A DNA stretch of 64,000 nt from Pseudomonas tritici (GTDB lineage Bacteria; Pseudomonadota; Gammaproteobacteria; Pseudomonadales; Pseudomonadaceae), in NCBI RefSeq assembly GCF_014268275.3, contig NZ_CP077084.1, positions 5,576,501-5,640,500 of the forward strand. The letters are read 5' to 3'. The notes beneath the pieces were generated by a model. The model made no database searches, was not told the origin of the DNA, and worked only from the letters and a program-made list of their open reading frames with translations. This document shows, piece after piece, positions 50,620 through 58,807 of this stretch. Position 1 is the stretch's first letter, and every line of letters begins with the position of its first letter. Position numbers and translations under genes: made by a program.

Positions 50620-50638
50620 GAGAATGATTTTCAATTGA
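50620..50638. promoter_or_regulatory. degenerate Fur box upstream of hasI
   Basis: GAGAATGATTTTCAATTGA agrees with the 19-bp Fur consensus at about 12 positions, including the AATGAT-TCA core. It lies 14-32 bp upstream of the hasI ATG, where binding would block transcription. Confidence 0.55.
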
Positions 50639-50678
50639 TATCTAATCTGATTCAACCGTACGAAAGGTCTGATTAACG

Positions 50679-50693
50679 GTTCGATTATCGAAC
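50679..50693. promoter_or_regulatory. PcaR-like box upstream of aroQ
   Basis: GTTCGATTATCGAAC is a perfect dyad about a central T. It matches the 15-bp PcaR box known from P. putida (GTTCGATAATCGCAC, from memory) at 13 of 15 positions. A nearly identical box is at 54926-54940 before quiC1. Confidence 0.65.
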
Positions 50694-50721
50694 ATATCCG
50701 CCGCCATCAATTGACCAAATT

Positions 50722-50740
50722 AACTAACCAGTACATTTTA
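50722..50740. promoter_or_regulatory. second shared element of the quinate module (aroQ side)
   Basis: AACTAACCAGTACATTTTA is the reverse complement of TAAAATGTAC-T-GGTTAGTT, which recurs with four extra bases in the middle at 54899-54921. It lies 37 bp before the aroQ ATG. Candidate operator of the TetR regulator encoded in the cluster. Confidence 0.5.
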
Positions 50741-50776
50741 TCCACACAACTAACAAGAACTGTGGAGAAACCCTCA

Positions 50777-51226
50777 ATGCCGCCCATCGTGCTGGTGCTC
50801 AACGGCCCCAACCTCAACCTGCTCGGCACCCGCGAGCCCGCCACTTACGGCCATGAAACCCTCGCCGACGTCGCGGCGCTGTGTGGCCGCAGCGCCGAAC
50901 AGCTCGGGCTGAAAATCGAATTTCGCCAGACCAACCACGAAGGCGAATTGCTCGACTGGATCCACGGCGCCCGCGCCCGTTGCGCTGGCATCGTGATCAA
51001 CCCGGCGGCCTGGACCCACACCTCTGTAGCCATTCGCGATGCGCTGGTAGCCAGTGAAGTGCCGGTAATCGAGGTGCACCTGTCCAACGTGCATGCCCGT
51101 GAAGCGTTCCGCCACCACTCCTTTGTGTCGCCCATCGCCAAGGCGGTGCTGGCGGGGTTCGGCAGCCATGGCTACCACCTGGCCCTGGAACATTTCAGCC
51201 ATCTGCTCAAAGGGGCGGTCCGATGA
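50777..51226 (+). CDS. aroQ: type II 3-dehydroquinate dehydratase
   Basis: 149 residues from ATG 50777 (GGAGA 8 bases upstream; an in-frame extension to 50711 is not family-like). It dehydrates 3-dehydroquinate to 3-dehydroshikimate. Type II signatures: [20 protein letters not shown] with the active-site Arg and Tyr, [37 protein letters not shown] and [16 protein letters not shown]. The 4-bp overlap with the next gene and the quiC1 neighbourhood point to a catabolic role, as for PA0245 (aroQ2), additional to the biosynthetic enzyme expected elsewhere. Confidence 0.95.
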   Translation: MPPIVLVLNGPNLNLLGTREPATYGHETLADVAALCGRSAEQLGLKIEFRQTNHEGELLDWIHGARARCAGIVINPAAWTHTSVAIRDALVASEVPVIEVHLSNVHAREAFRHHSFVSPIAKAVLAGFGSHGYHLALEHFSHLLKGAVR

Positions 51227-52077
51227 AACCGCACATCCTCGCTGGCCTGATCGGCGCCGGCATCCAGGCTTCCCGCACACCGGCCCTGCACGAACAGGAA
51301 GGTGATGCCCAAGGCCTGCGCTACCTGTATCGCTTGATCGACCTTGAGCCCTTGCACTTGGACATCAACGCCCTGCCCGACCTGCTGCACGCCGCCGAGC
51401 TGATGCACTTCACCGGGCTGAACATTACCTACCCCTGCAAGCAGGCGATCCTGCCGCTGCTCGATGAACTGTCCGACGAGGCCCGTGGCATCGGTGCGGT
51501 CAATACAGTGGTGTTCAAGGACGGCAAACGCATCGGCCACAACACCGATTGCCTGGGGTTCGCCGAAGGATTTCGACGCAACTTGAATGACGTGGCGCGC
51601 CAACGTGTGGTGCAGATGGGCGCTGGCGGTGCGGGCGCAGCGGTGGCCCACGCGCTGTTGGCGGAAGGTGTGGAGCAGTTGAGCATTTTCGACGTGGACG
51701 CCAATCGCGCCCGCGACCTTGTGGATAACCTCACGCAACGTTTCGGTGCTGGCCGGGCCCAGGTCGGCAACCACTTGGAGAACGCGATGGCCGAGGCCGA
51801 CGGCGTGGTCAATACCACGCCGATGGGCATGGCCAAGCTGCCCGGCACACCGGTGCCGGCCGCTCTGTTGCGCACTGAGTTATGGGTCGCGGAAATCGTG
51901 TATTTCCCACTCGAGACCGAGCTGCTGCGCGACGCCCGCGCCTTGGGCTGCCGCACGCTGGATGGCGGCAACATGGCGGTGTTTCAGGCGGTGAAGGCGT
52001 TTGAGTTGTTCAGTGGGGAGGTGCCGGATGCAGACCGGATGTTGGCGCACTTCCAGAGCATGAACATTTCACTGTAG
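51223..52077 (+). CDS. quinate/shikimate dehydrogenase (QsuD/AroE-like)
   Basis: 284 residues. AroE superfamily: substrate Lys73 (LNITYPCKQ), AVNTV, NTDCLGF and the Rossmann loop [14 protein letters not shown] are all present. The residues after the first strand are SRTP (17-20) in place of the SxSP of biosynthetic AroE. The SRTP form is that of the NAD-dependent quinate/shikimate dehydrogenase QsuD of Corynebacterium, so I infer oxidation of quinate and shikimate to dehydroquinate and dehydroshikimate. Start ATG overlaps the aroQ stop (ATGA). Confidence 0.88.
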   Translation: MKPHILAGLIGAGIQASRTPALHEQEGDAQGLRYLYRLIDLEPLHLDINALPDLLHAAELMHFTGLNITYPCKQAILPLLDELSDEARGIGAVNTVVFKDGKRIGHNTDCLGFAEGFRRNLNDVARQRVVQMGAGGAGAAVAHALLAEGVEQLSIFDVDANRARDLVDNLTQRFGAGRAQVGNHLENAMAEADGVVNTTPMGMAKLPGTPVPAALLRTELWVAEIVYFPLETELLRDARALGCRTLDGGNMAVFQAVKAFELFSGEVPDADRMLAHFQSMNISL

Positions 52078-52091
52078 TAACCGAATCCAAA

Positions 52092-52181
52092 TGTGGGAGC
52101 GGGCTTGCTCGCGAAGGCGGTGTGTCAGTCACTCAATGTGTTAACTGATCCACCGCATTCGCGAGCAAGCCCGCTCCCACA
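52092..52181. repeat. REPIN (GGGCTTGCTCGCGA class)
   Basis: TGTGGGAGCGGGCTTG then CTCGCGAA at the left is mirrored as its reverse complement up to 52181, with a 37-bp spacer. It is the same class as the 4925-5019 element and lies between the convergent dehydrogenase and TetR genes. Confidence 0.9.
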
Positions 52182-52215
52182 GGGATTGCATTTCAGCCTT
52201 GAGAGTCGCGCGCAC

Positions 52216-52857
52216 TCAAGCCTGCAAATAGCGCATCACCGAGTCACAAATCATGTCCCGATGCCGCTGTTTAATCGCTTCATCCGACAACTCAATCTGA
52301 AAGATCTCGCTGAACGTATGGCGGTTGGACACACGGTAAAAGCTGAACGAGTTGATCAGCAAATGCACATCCAGCGGCTCCAGCCCCTCGCGAAACACCC
52401 CCATCTCGGCCCCGCGACGCAACGTCGCGCCCAGCGCTTCGAGAATGTTGCTGTTCATCGCCTTGATCGCATCCGAGCGCTTCACGTACTCGGCATTGTG
52501 GATATTTTCGATGCTGACAATGCGCACGAAATCCACGTTCTGGTCGTGGTGATCAAAGGTGAATTCCACCAGCCGACGGATCGCCTCGCGCGGTTCCAGC
52601 GCGGTGAGGTTCATCTGGGTTTCGGTGGTGCGAATGTCGCCGTAGAGCTTTTCCAGCACCTCGACGTACAACTGCTCCTTGCTGCCGAAGTAGTAATAGA
52701 TCATGCGCTTGGAGGTGTGGATGCGCTCGGCGATTGCATCCACGCGAGCGCCGGAAAGGCCCTGCTGGACAAACTCCACAATGGCTTCCTGGAGTATGTT
52801 CTCGCGGGTCTTTTCCGGGTTGTTCTTACGACTCTTGCGGGGTGCCTCGGAGGTCAT
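52216..52857 (-). CDS. TetR-family regulator of the quinate/shikimate cluster
   Basis: 213 residues. The TetR helix-turn-helix (about 16-62) reads TRENILQEAIVEFVQQGLSGARVDAIAERIHTSKRMIYYYFGSKEQLYVEVLEKLY; the C-terminal ligand domain (about 75-213) contains EFTFDHHDQNVDFVRIVSIENIHNAEYVKRS. It starts 77 bp after the quiC1 stop on the same strand, so it is probably co-transcribed. By position (like PA0243) it should sense a quinate-pathway metabolite and control quiC1, aroQ and the transporter. Its operator may be the element shared by 50722-50740 and 54899-54921. Confidence 0.88.
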   Translation of the reverse strand: MTSEAPRKSRKNNPEKTRENILQEAIVEFVQQGLSGARVDAIAERIHTSKRMIYYYFGSKEQLYVEVLEKLYGDIRTTETQMNLTALEPREAIRRLVEFTFDHHDQNVDFVRIVSIENIHNAEYVKRSDAIKAMNSNILEALGATLRRGAEMGVFREGLEPLDVHLLINSFSFYRVSNRHTFSEIFQIELSDEAIKQRHRDMICDSVMRYLQA

Positions 52858-52934
52858 GGTGCGCTCACGGCCAGTGTTGTGCAGGCCGTGATTATGGGCC
52901 GCGATGCTGCCTGAAAGAAAGCGCCGGCCTGCCG

Positions 52935-54836
52935 TTATAAACGCGCCTGGCGAACCGCACCGCTGCGCGATTTGGCCATTGCCGCCAAGCGCACCGCCAC
53001 ATTGGCCGCACCGTAGCCGGCATAGCCGTTCTTGCGTTGGATGATCTCGAAGAAAAACCGCCCTTCAAAGGGTTCGGTGTACACGTGAAACAACTCACCG
53101 CCCTGAGCGTCGCGGTCGTACAGCACGTTGTAATACGCCAGCTCGCTGAGGAACTCCTCGTCAAAGTCGAAACGTGCCGCCAGGTCATCGTAATAGTTGA
53201 GCGGGATATCCAGCAGCGGCACCCCCGCCTCCTTGGCTCGGCTCACTTCGGCGAAAATATCTGCGCAATCGAAGGCAATGTGGTGCACGCCCGAGCCGCG
53301 ATAGCTCGACAAGGCATGGGAAATGGCGGTATTGCGGTTCTCGGAGATGTTCAGCGGCAGGCGAATCGAGCTGCACCGGCTGCGCAATGCGCGGCTTTTC
53401 ACCAGGCCGTAAGGATCGGGCAGCACCACTTCATCATCGGCCTCGAAATCCAGCAGGCTCTTGTAGAACAGCACCCAACTGTCGAGGCTGTCGGCCGGCA
53501 GGGCCATCGCCATATGGTCAATGCGCAACAGGCCGCCGCTGGTGGTCGAAGCGCTTTGCAGGTTGAAGTCGGTGTCGTACAGCGTGCCTTCACTTGGGTC
53601 TACCAGGTAAATCAGGCTGCCATCCGGTGCGCGCACCGCGGCCAATTCCAACTCGTTAGGCCCGACCAGGCCGCGATACGGCTGGCCCTTGTAGGCCACC
53701 GCGCGCTCCAGCGCCTTGGCGCTGTCCTTGACCCGGATCGCGGTGGCGCACAACGAAGGCCCGTGGGCCTCGAAAAAGTTGTGGGCGAAAGAATAGGGTT
53801 CGCAGTTGAGGATCAGGTTGATATCACCCTGGCGCAGCAGGCTCACGCTCTTGGAGCGATGCTGCCCGGCCTTGACGAAGCCCAGGCGTTCCAGCCAGTG
53901 CGTCAGCTTGGCGCCGAGGCTTTCATCGACAGCGAATTCGAGGAATTCGATACCGTCGTATTCGCTGGCGGCCGGGGTATCAAACAAAATCTCGACCGGT
54001 TGCGCCGGTGCTTCCTGCTTCAGGCGTTCGCGGGTTTTCTCCTCCAGGTACAGCAAGGAGCGCAGGCCATCCGCCGCATTAGCACGGGTGGGCGCGGCGC
54101 GGAAGCCGTCGTTGAAGATTTCCAGGGACAGGGGCCCGGTGTAGCCACTCTTGATGATCGGCGCGAGGAACCCCGCTAGGTCGAATTCGCCCTGGCCGGG
54201 GAAGCAGCGGAAATGTCGGCTCCATTCCAGGACGTCCATGGCCAGGATTGGCGCGTCGGCCATTTGTACAAAAAAGATCTTGTCGCCGGGGATCTCGGCA
54301 ATGGCACTCGGGTCGCCGTTCAGGGACAGGGTGTGGAAGCTGTCGAGCAGTACGCCCAAGTTTGGGTGATCAACCTGACGCACCAGGTTCCACACCTGTT
54401 GCCACGTGTTCACATGCTTGCCCCAGGCCAGGGCTTCATAGCCGATGCGCAGGCCTCGGCGGCCGGCGTGTTCGGCCAACAGGCTCAGGTCATCGAGTAA
54501 AATGCGCTCGTCACCTACACAGTCGGCCGACGCATTGCTGCACACTAGCACCAGGTCGGTGCCCAGCTCTTGCATCAAGTCGAACTTACGCTCGGCGCGT
54601 TCCAGGTTGCGCGCCAGCCTGTCACGGCGGCAACCTTCAAAGTCGCGAAACGGCTGGAATAAGGTGATGGCAATGCCGAGGTCGGCGCACATCTGCCTGA
54701 CTTCACGGGGGCTGCCGTCGTAGTACAACAAGTCGTTCTCGAAGATTTCGACCCCATCAAACCCGGCGGCGGCAATGGCTTCGAGCTTTTCCGGCAGGGT
54801 GCCGCTCAAGGAAACAGTGGCGATGGAACGTTGCAT
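52935..54836 (-). CDS. quiC: 3-dehydroshikimate dehydratase QuiC1 (sugar isomerase-like domain fused to an HPPD-like domain)
   Basis: 633 residues. It converts 3-dehydroshikimate to protocatechuate. The N-terminal TIM-barrel (about 1-275; AAGFDGVEIFENDLLYYDGSP, GYEALAWGKHVN, LDSFHTLSLNG, FFVQMADAPIL, LSLEIFNDGFR) provides the metal-binding Glu, Asp, His, Gln and Glu of bacterial DSDs. The C-terminal half (about 285-620) is a 4-hydroxyphenylpyruvate dioxygenase-like pair of VOC domains with His (RIDHMAM), His (GVHHIAF) and Glu (FFFEIIQRKNGYAGYGAANV) still present. The fusion is the known QuiC1 architecture (PA0242). GGGAG precedes the ATG. Confidence 0.94.
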   Translation of the reverse strand: MQRSIATVSLSGTLPEKLEAIAAAGFDGVEIFENDLLYYDGSPREVRQMCADLGIAITLFQPFRDFEGCRRDRLARNLERAERKFDLMQELGTDLVLVCSNASADCVGDERILLDDLSLLAEHAGRRGLRIGYEALAWGKHVNTWQQVWNLVRQVDHPNLGVLLDSFHTLSLNGDPSAIAEIPGDKIFFVQMADAPILAMDVLEWSRHFRCFPGQGEFDLAGFLAPIIKSGYTGPLSLEIFNDGFRAAPTRANAADGLRSLLYLEEKTRERLKQEAPAQPVEILFDTPAASEYDGIEFLEFAVDESLGAKLTHWLERLGFVKAGQHRSKSVSLLRQGDINLILNCEPYSFAHNFFEAHGPSLCATAIRVKDSAKALERAVAYKGQPYRGLVGPNELELAAVRAPDGSLIYLVDPSEGTLYDTDFNLQSASTTSGGLLRIDHMAMALPADSLDSWVLFYKSLLDFEADDEVVLPDPYGLVKSRALRSRCSSIRLPLNISENRNTAISHALSSYRGSGVHHIAFDCADIFAEVSRAKEAGVPLLDIPLNYYDDLAARFDFDEEFLSELAYYNVLYDRDAQGGELFHVYTEPFEGRFFFEIIQRKNGYAGYGAANVAVRLAAMAKSRSGAVRQARL

Positions 54837-54898
54837 GGGCGACTCCCGGCAATTGTTGTTTGCAGCAAATTATTCGCCCCCAGCCTACACGCAGCAAT

Positions 54899-54921
54899 TA
54901 AAATGTACGAACCGGTTAGTT
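54899..54921. promoter_or_regulatory. second shared element of the quinate module (quiC1 side), candidate TetR operator
   Basis: TAAAATGTAC, then GAAC, then CGGTTAGTT. Inside it, ACGAACCGGTTAGT is a near-perfect 14-bp dyad around AACCGGTT, the usual size and form of a TetR-family operator. The flanks recur before aroQ (50722-50740, opposite orientation). Confidence 0.55.
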
Positions 54922-54925
54922 TTTG

Positions 54926-54940
54926 GTGCGATTATCGAAC
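54926..54940. promoter_or_regulatory. PcaR-like box upstream of quiC1 and the MFS importer
   Basis: GTGCGATTATCGAAC is the exact reverse complement of GTTCGATAATCGCAC, the PcaR box I recall from P. putida pca promoters. It is 90 bp from the quiC1 start and 107 bp from the importer start. Confidence 0.7.
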
Positions 54941-55046
54941 ACTATGCCGGTTTGGCGAATTGACGATTTTTTAGCCACTGCGCACCATCGATGACGCAAC
55001 AGACCCAGAACACACCATAAAAATTTCAAAAAACGGGTACGACCTC

Positions 55047-56381
55047 ATGCCTCTGCAAAATTCCGCCCTGGCCGCGCGCCCAGGCACCCCGCACGCCGGC
55101 ATCGGCGACAAGATCCGCGGCGCCGTGGCCGTGGGCAAAACGCGCTGGGGCATGCTGGCCCTGGTGTTTTTCGCCACCACCCTGAACTACATCGACCGCG
55201 CCGCGCTGGGCGTCATGCAGCCGATCCTCGCCAAAGAGATGAGCTGGACGGCGATGGACTACGCCAACATCAACTTCTGGTTCCAGGTCGGCTACGCCAT
55301 CGGCTTTGTGCTGCAGGGCCGACTGATCGACCGCGTGGGCGTGAAACGCGTGTTCTTCTGCGCGGTATTGCTGTGGAGCCTGGCGACGGGCGCCCACGGC
55401 CTGGCCACTTCGGCGGTCGGCTTTATGGTGTGCCGCTTTATCCTCGGGCTGACCGAAGCCGCCAACTACCCCGCGTGCGTCAAAACCACGCGCCTGTGGT
55501 TCCCGGCCGGTGAGCGTGCGGTGGCGACCGGTATCTTCAACGCCGGCACCAACGTGGGCGCGATGATGACACCGATGCTGTTGCCGTTGATCCTGCACGT
55601 GTGGGGCTGGCAGGCAGCGTTCCTGTGCATGGCGTCACTGGGCGCGATCTGGCTGGTGTTCTGGGGCTTGAAGTACTACAACCCGGAAGACCATCCGACG
55701 GTTAAACAATCCGAATTGGACTACGTGCAACGGGAAGTCGAACCGGAACAACCCGGCGTACCCTTCAGCCGTATCCTGCGCATGCGCGGCACCTGGGCCT
55801 TCGCCATCGCCTATGCGCTGACCGCGCCAGTGTTCTGGTTCTACCTGTACTGGCTGCCGCCGTTCCTGAACCAGCAATACAACCTGGGCATCAACGTCAC
55901 CCAGATGGGCATCCCGCTGATCATCATTTACCTGACTGCCGACTTCGGCAGCGTGGGAGGCGGGATTCTGTCGTCGTTCCTGATCGGCCGTGGCATGAAC
56001 TCGATCAAGGCGCGGCTGCTGTCGATGCTGCTGTTTGCCTGCTGCATCGTCGGCGTGATCATGGCTGCCGGCTCCAGCCAGCTGTGGGTCGCCGTGTTTG
56101 CCATCTCCCTGGCGATTGGCGCGCATCAGGCCTGGACTGCCAACATCTGGAGCCTGGTGATGGACTACACGCCCAAGCACATGATGAGCACGGTGTTTGG
56201 TTTCGGCGGCATGTGCGCGGCCATCGGCGGCATGTTCATGACTCAGATCGTCGGCCACATCCTTACCGTGACCAACAATAACTACACCGTGTTGTTCACG
56301 CTGATCCCGGCGATGTACTTCATTGCGCTGACCTGGATGTACTTCATGGCGCCGCGCAAGATTCCTACCGTAGACGTCTGA
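55047..56381 (+). CDS. MFS importer, probably quinate/shikimate or aromatic acid
   Basis: 444 residues, 12 predicted helices, anion:cation symporter subfamily (ACS). The first helix and loop read GMLALVFFATTLNYIDRAALGVMQPILAKEMSW, and the GRLIDRVGVKRVFF loop is the MFS motif. FILGLTEAANYPACVKTTRLWFPAGERAVATGIFNAGTNVGAM is characteristic of ACS/hexuronate-type carriers. Divergence from quiC1, with shared regulatory boxes, implies it imports quinate, shikimate or dehydroshikimate, matching PA0241. No clear ribosome-binding site is visible. Confidence 0.87.
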   Translation: MPLQNSALAARPGTPHAGIGDKIRGAVAVGKTRWGMLALVFFATTLNYIDRAALGVMQPILAKEMSWTAMDYANINFWFQVGYAIGFVLQGRLIDRVGVKRVFFCAVLLWSLATGAHGLATSAVGFMVCRFILGLTEAANYPACVKTTRLWFPAGERAVATGIFNAGTNVGAMMTPMLLPLILHVWGWQAAFLCMASLGAIWLVFWGLKYYNPEDHPTVKQSELDYVQREVEPEQPGVPFSRILRMRGTWAFAIAYALTAPVFWFYLYWLPPFLNQQYNLGINVTQMGIPLIIIYLTADFGSVGGGILSSFLIGRGMNSIKARLLSMLLFACCIVGVIMAAGSSQLWVAVFAISLAIGAHQAWTANIWSLVMDYTPKHMMSTVFGFGGMCAAIGGMFMTQIVGHILTVTNNNYTVLFTLIPAMYFIALTWMYFMAPRKIPTVDV

Positions 56382-56382
56382 T

Positions 56383-57261
56383 CTACCTGCGCCGCTGCTG
56401 CCAGGCAGCGGCCAGCCCGCTCATGCAGATCACCCCGATGCCGACCACCGTGGTCAAGTCGGGGGTATGGTTGAACACCAGCCAGCCCAACAACCCCGCG
56501 AATACGATCTGGCAATAGCCGAACGGCGCCAACAAGGCCGGCGCCGCGAAGCGGAACGCCTGGGTCAGCATCAAGTGCGCAGTCATCCCGCAGGTACCCA
56601 GGGCCAGCATCAACACGCCATGCCACAGCGTCGGGACCTGCCAGAAGAACGGCACCATCGCACTCATCACCAAGGTATTGCACAGGCCGGCGAAAAAGTT
56701 GCTGGTGGTGGGGGTGTCGAATTTACTCAGGATGCGCGTGAGCAGTTGGTAGAAGCAGAAGAACAGCGCCGAACACAGCGGCAGCAATACGGCCGGGGTA
56801 AACAGCTCGCCGCCGGGGTGGATAATGATCAGCACGCCGACAAACCCGCAGATGACCGCCAGCCACTGGCCGCGCGTCACGTGCTCGCCGAGCAGAGGCA
56901 CCGAGAGCGCCGTCACCAGGATCGGCGCGAGGAAGTTCACCGCCGTGGCTTCCGCCAGCGGGATGTAATGCAGCGCCGCAGTGAAAAACAGGCTGGTGCC
57001 CAGCAGGCACAGCGCCCGCACCACCTGCATCCCCGGTCGTTTACTGCGCAATACACGCAGGCCTGATTGCGGCAGGAAGATGCCGGCCATCAACAAGGTA
57101 TGCACCAGGTAACGCGCCCACACCACCATCACGACGGGGTAGAACCCCGCCAAGTATTTGGACAAGGCGTCGTGGCTGGAGAACAGGAACGTCGCCAGCA
57201 CAATCAGCAGGATGCCCTTGAAAGGATGGTTGACGCCGGATAGAGGAGTACTGACGGTCAT
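56383..57261 (-). CDS. EamA/DMT-family transporter
   Basis: 292 residues from ATG 57261 (MTVSTPLSGVNHPFKG); the extension to 57297 is not conserved-looking. It has ten predicted helices in two EamA repeats; LIVLATFLFSSHDALSKYLAGFYPVVMVVWARYLVHTLLM is the first, and LIIHPGGELFTPAVLLPLCSALFFCFYQLLTR opens the second. It should export or import a small metabolite; the substrate is unknown. It ends one base after the convergent MFS gene, so the two messages overlap at their 3' ends. Confidence 0.85.
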   Translation of the reverse strand: MTVSTPLSGVNHPFKGILLIVLATFLFSSHDALSKYLAGFYPVVMVVWARYLVHTLLMAGIFLPQSGLRVLRSKRPGMQVVRALCLLGTSLFFTAALHYIPLAEATAVNFLAPILVTALSVPLLGEHVTRGQWLAVICGFVGVLIIIHPGGELFTPAVLLPLCSALFFCFYQLLTRILSKFDTPTTSNFFAGLCNTLVMSAMVPFFWQVPTLWHGVLMLALGTCGMTAHLMLTQAFRFAAPALLAPFGYCQIVFAGLLGWLVFNHTPDLTTVVGIGVICMSGLAAAWQQRRR

Positions 57262-57460
57262 TGAATTCTCTTGCGTGACGGGCTGAACACGGAGCACTGA
57301 ATGAAATAGCGCTCAACCCGGTAATCTAGCAGCCGGGCCGGAGTCTGCCCCAAGAGCATAACCAAACACCGTGCGAACAGCGCACTAAATCACGGGATTC
57401 GAGTCCAACGCTGCACGTTGATTGCCGTGTTGCACACTTTTTAACCAAGGCCCTGCCGCT

Positions 57461-57874
57461 ATGAAAAAAACCCTCTTTGTTCTGTCTGCCCTTGCCCTGC
57501 TCACCGCTTGCAATCAGGAAGCGAAGGAAGCACCCAAACCTGCCCCGGCTTCGGTGCAGGCCACCCTGGTGCCAGAGACCCCGCCCACCGACAAATGGGT
57601 CGGCAAGTGGATCGGCGTCGAAGGCCTCAACCTGACCATCGCCAAGGACGACAGCATTGGCCGTGGTCATTACATCCTCACCATGCAATACGGCCTGGAC
57701 GCCGATGACTCGGGCACCTTCAAGGGTGAAGCCGCCGAAGACGGCATCGCCTTCACCCGCCCCGACGGTCCACAGCTATTGCGGGCTGGCGACGGTGCCG
57801 CCACCGGGCTGAAATGGCTCGCGGATAAAAAGGACTGCCTGATTGTCGATACCGGCGAAGGCTATTGCCGCTAA
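57461..57874 (+). CDS. small lipoprotein of unknown function
   Basis: 137 residues from ATG 57461. A type II signal peptide ends LLTAC with the lipid Cys at 17, followed by a Lys/Pro linker (QEAKEAPKPAPASV). The globular part carries WVGKWIGVEGLNLTIAKDDSIGRGHYILTMQYGLDADDSGTFKGEAAEDGIAFTR, a lipocalin-like run of short strands. I do not recognise the family by name. It lies 45 bp before the metallopeptidase gene on the same strand; co-transcription is possible. Confidence 0.78.
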   Translation: MKKTLFVLSALALLTACNQEAKEAPKPAPASVQATLVPETPPTDKWVGKWIGVEGLNLTIAKDDSIGRGHYILTMQYGLDADDSGTFKGEAAEDGIAFTRPDGPQLLRAGDGAATGLKWLADKKDCLIVDTGEGYCR

Positions 57875-57919
57875 TAACGACCATAATCAAACACTGTCAT
57901 CACCCAGAGGATTGCCCAC

Positions 57920-58807
57920 ATGCTATGGAAAAAAGGCCGACGCAGCGACAACGTGGTGGATGCCCGCAGTGACGGCGGCGGCGGTGGGGGCGGCATGCGC
58001 TTTGGTGGCGGCAAAGGCCTGAGCCTGACGGCGATTGTGCTGATCGTCGGCATCGGCTGGCTGACCGGCCAGGACCCGATGCAGATCCTCGGTCAGTTGA
58101 CCGGCCAGATGGAACAGGCACCGTCAGTGAGCACCCAATCGCGCCAGGCGCCGCCGGCCAACGATGAGCAAGCCGATTTTGTGCGGGCCGTCCTGGGCGA
58201 TACCGAAGACACCTGGGGCCAGGTGTTCCAGGAAAACGGGTTGGCCTACAAGAATCCGAAACTGATCCTGTTCCGTGGCCGGGTGAATTCGGCCTGCGGT
58301 GGCGCCACCTCGGCCAGCGGCCCGTTTTATTGCCCGGCTGACCAGCAGGTGTACCTGGACCTGGAGTTTTTCCGGGAAATGTCGCAACGTTTCCAGGCCG
58401 CCGGCGACTTTGCCCAGGCGTATGTGATCGCCCACGAAGTCGGGCACCACGTGCAGACGTTGCTCGGCATCTCGTCGAAAATCCAGGCCGCGCGCCAACA
58501 GGGCCGGCAAATGGAAGGCGACGGAGGCCTGCTGGTCCGTCAGGAACTGCAAGCCGACTGCTTCGCCGGGGTGTGGGCCAACCGTGCGCAAAAGCGCTTG
58601 AACTGGCTGGAGCCCGGCGACATTGAAGAAGCGCTGAATGCGGCCAACGCGATTGGCGACGACCGCTTGCAGCAACAGGGTCAGGGCCGTGTAGTACCGG
58701 ACTCGTTTACCCACGGCACCTCGGCACAGCGGGTACGCTGGTTCAAGACTGGCTTCGCCCAGGGCCAGATCAATCAATGCGATACGTTTACGGCCAAGAG
58801 TCTCTAG
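57920..58807 (+). CDS. YpfJ-family zinc metallopeptidase
   Basis: 295 residues. An N-terminal cytoplasmic tail (MLWKKGRRSDNVVDARSDGG, then a poly-Gly run) precedes one transmembrane helix (about 34-50, LSLTAIVLIVGIGWLTG). The catalytic HEVGHH motif is at 172-177, with the downstream metal ligand likely the Glu of RQELQADCFAGVW. This is the neutral zinc metallopeptidase family (KPN_02809/YpfJ), of unknown substrate. The next gene starts directly after its stop codon. Confidence 0.9.
   Translation: MLWKKGRRSDNVVDARSDGGGGGGGMRFGGGKGLSLTAIVLIVGIGWLTGQDPMQILGQLTGQMEQAPSVSTQSRQAPPANDEQADFVRAVLGDTEDTWGQVFQENGLAYKNPKLILFRGRVNSACGGATSASGPFYCPADQQVYLDLEFFREMSQRFQAAGDFAQAYVIAHEVGHHVQTLLGISSKIQAARQQGRQMEGDGGLLVRQELQADCFAGVWANRAQKRLNWLEPGDIEEALNAANAIGDDRLQQQGQGRVVPDSFTHGTSAQRVRWFKTGFAQGQINQCDTFTAKSL

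Larger units (their letters stand above)
54837..55046. other. divergent promoter region quiC1/MFS importer
   Basis: 210 bp, AT-rich. It contains a shared regulatory element (54899-54921), a PcaR-like box (54926-54940) and must drive both divergent genes. Confidence 0.7.
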
